The notes beneath the pieces were generated by a model. It saw only the letters and a list, made by a program, of their open reading frames with translations, ran no database searches and had not been told where the DNA came from. Positions 62,682-64,000 of a stretch of 64,000 bases of DNA are shown here, piece by piece. Source of the DNA: Mytilus californianus (lineage: Eukaryota; Mollusca; Bivalvia; Mytilida; Mytilidae); the NCBI RefSeq assembly GCF_021869535.1, contig NW_026262659.1, positions 2,480,001-2,544,000 of the forward strand, given 5' to 3'. The number at the start of each line of letters is the position of its first letter. Position 1 is the first letter of the stretch. The position numbers were made by a program, and so were the translations under genes.

Positions 62682-63788
62682 ATGGCCTCTTGGGAAAAGT
62701 ACTTGAGAAATATTTATTGCAATCCAGCTAACCCAGCGAGTTTTGCAGGGCCTGATAAACTTTACAGATTTGTTCGATCAGATGGAAAATTCGTTCTCAG
62801 TAAATATAGAATACGAAAATGGCTACAACGACAGGAACCATACAGTTTACAAAGACCCTTAAAAAGGTCGTTTAAGCGGAACAGAGTTATCGTTATTGGA
62901 ATAGACGACCAATGGGATGTCGATTTAATGGACATGTCTAAATTTTCGAAATTTAACAGTGGATTTAATTTCATATTGGTGGTGATTGACATATTTTCCA
63001 AATATGTATGGCTAAGACCTTTAAAGAATAAGAAAGGTGAATCCGTGGCGAATGCTTTGAAACATGTTCTATCACAAGGAAGATCTCCAAACAGAATAAG
63101 AACAGATAAAGGACAATAATTCAGATCACGATAAGTAGAATCTCTCCTTAAACAGAGAAATATTCAACATCTATTTGCACAAAATACAGAAATCAAAGCT
63201 AATTACGTTGAAAGAGTGATCAAGACTATTAAATAAAAAATTATGAGATTTATCACCAGTAAGCAGTCATATGACTATGTGGATAACTTACAGAATTTTG
63301 CTAACAGCTACAACAAGACCTTCCATAGAACGATTGGCATGGCACCAGATAAAGTCACCCTATCTAAAGAGACAAACCTGTGGTGGAAAATGTATTGGCC
63401 AAAAAGATTACAACCTAAGACAAAGAATGTACGAAAACCTTTCCGTTTCAAAATCGGTGATAAAGTTCGGATTACATACATAAGGAATCCTTTTACCAGG
63501 GAATACGATGAGAAATGGAGCGGAGAGATATTTAGAATATCTCAAAGAATATTACGTGGTGGGCTTCCAGTTTATCGACTTATTGATTTTCAAGACGAAG
63601 AAATTTCAGGAACCTTCTACCAATCAGAAGTGCAGAAAGTGGATGTTCGGGAAGACGATATATGGAAAGTTGAAAACATCCTCAAAACAAAAGGGACAGG
63701 ACCCAACAAGCAATATTATCATAAATTGTTACACTGGCCAAAGAAATTCAACTCTTGGATTAAAGCTCGCGATTTATCTGATATTTGA
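62682..63788 (+). pseudogene. Polinton integrase with chromodomain (right arm), inactivated
   Basis: One continuous frame from ATG 62682 to 63788, interrupted by TAA at 63117, 63132 and 63234. The catalytic Asp contexts (VDLMDMS, RTDKGQ) and YVERVIK are visible, as is the chromodomain-like tail. The 63117 stop replaces the Glu codon after DKGQ. The 63234 stop is shared with the left arm, the other two are not. Confidence 0.85.
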
Positions 63789-64000
63789 GAGAGTTAACTA
63801 TCCCGGAAAGACTAACTTCAAGTCCCGACGGTTTACACCCCTGCACGAAATATAGCATACTGTTGGCCCTTTCGTGAGGTTAGAGATACTGTTGAGTGAT
63901 ATGCAACTCTCTATTTCTTTTTATCTCGATGTATAAAATAATTATAGATAATTTTATTCTTTATATATATTGTAAAGGCAACATGTGGATGGCTCCCCGA

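Larger units (their letters stand above)
59124..64000. mobile_element. Head-to-head palindrome of a truncated Polinton/Maverick element
   Basis: The left arm (59124-61406, minus) and right arm (61712-64000, plus, cut by the window end) are highly similar inverted copies around a 305-bp spacer. Each arm carries, from the centre outward, the C-terminal part of an A32-like packaging ATPase, a zinc-finger/acidic protein, an integrase with chromodomain, and a non-coding end. An ATPase next to a retroviral-type integrase is characteristic of Polintons. Polymerase B, protease and capsid genes are absent. All frames carry lesions. Confidence 0.85.

Overview
This window is eukaryotic and most likely comes from a bivalve mollusc, probably a mussel. 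The evidence is split genes with GT-AG introns in consistent phase, AT-rich introns full of dispersed repeats of types I associate with mussel genomes, an HSPA12-type Hsp70 gene (a family strongly expanded in bivalves), a MEGF/scavenger-receptor-like gene, non-LTR retrotransposon remnants and a Polinton/Maverick fragment. The species is inferred, not proven.

Gene 1 (about 1.05-13.58 kb, + strand, perhaps starting at 65) can be assembled from exons whose reading phases fit throughout. It predicts a type I membrane protein of about 720-730 residues: a possible signal peptide, a cysteine-rich ectodomain with N-glycosylation sequons, a short stalk, one transmembrane helix, and then, immediately inside the membrane, a complete HSPA12-like Hsp70/actin-fold ATPase domain. 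A receptor-shaped protein with an Hsp70 ATPase as its cytoplasmic module is the most interesting item here.

Gene 2 (about 23.0-31.4 kb, + strand, 5' end not found) is a second single-pass receptor: EGF-like cysteine exons, a Thr/Ser-rich stalk, a transmembrane helix and a long acidic, Ser-rich tail with two PYQP-type tyrosine motifs. The two genes lie in tandem on the same strand. A joint role in sensing at the cell surface is only inferred.

Region by region: 0-13.6 kb gene 1, with repeats in its introns, including a near-perfect 52-bp-arm foldback element; 13.6-15 kb a microsatellite and an element whose ends are iterated GCGATGGT motifs; 15-23 kb dispersed repeats, a decayed L1-like LINE (17.16-19.16 kb) and a decayed bivalve reverse-transcriptase element (20.3-21.3 kb); 23-31.4 kb gene 2; 31.4-39 kb repeats with no gene recognised; 39.2-47 kb a large minisatellite in two oppositely oriented halves, the second homogenised to 48-bp units that leave a frame open; 47-55 kb repeats, including a 451-bp sequence that looks like a chimera of two other loci in the window; 55.2-58.85 kb a segment bounded by 41-bp direct repeats and carrying arrays of a near-palindromic GTTGGCCCAAC motif; 59.1-64 kb (running off the end) a head-to-head palindrome of a broken Polinton (packaging ATPase, zinc-finger/acidic protein, chromodomain integrase).

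Exon boundaries were read by eye from splice dinucleotides, phase and coding sense. No transcript or database evidence was available. Repeat boundaries are approximate.
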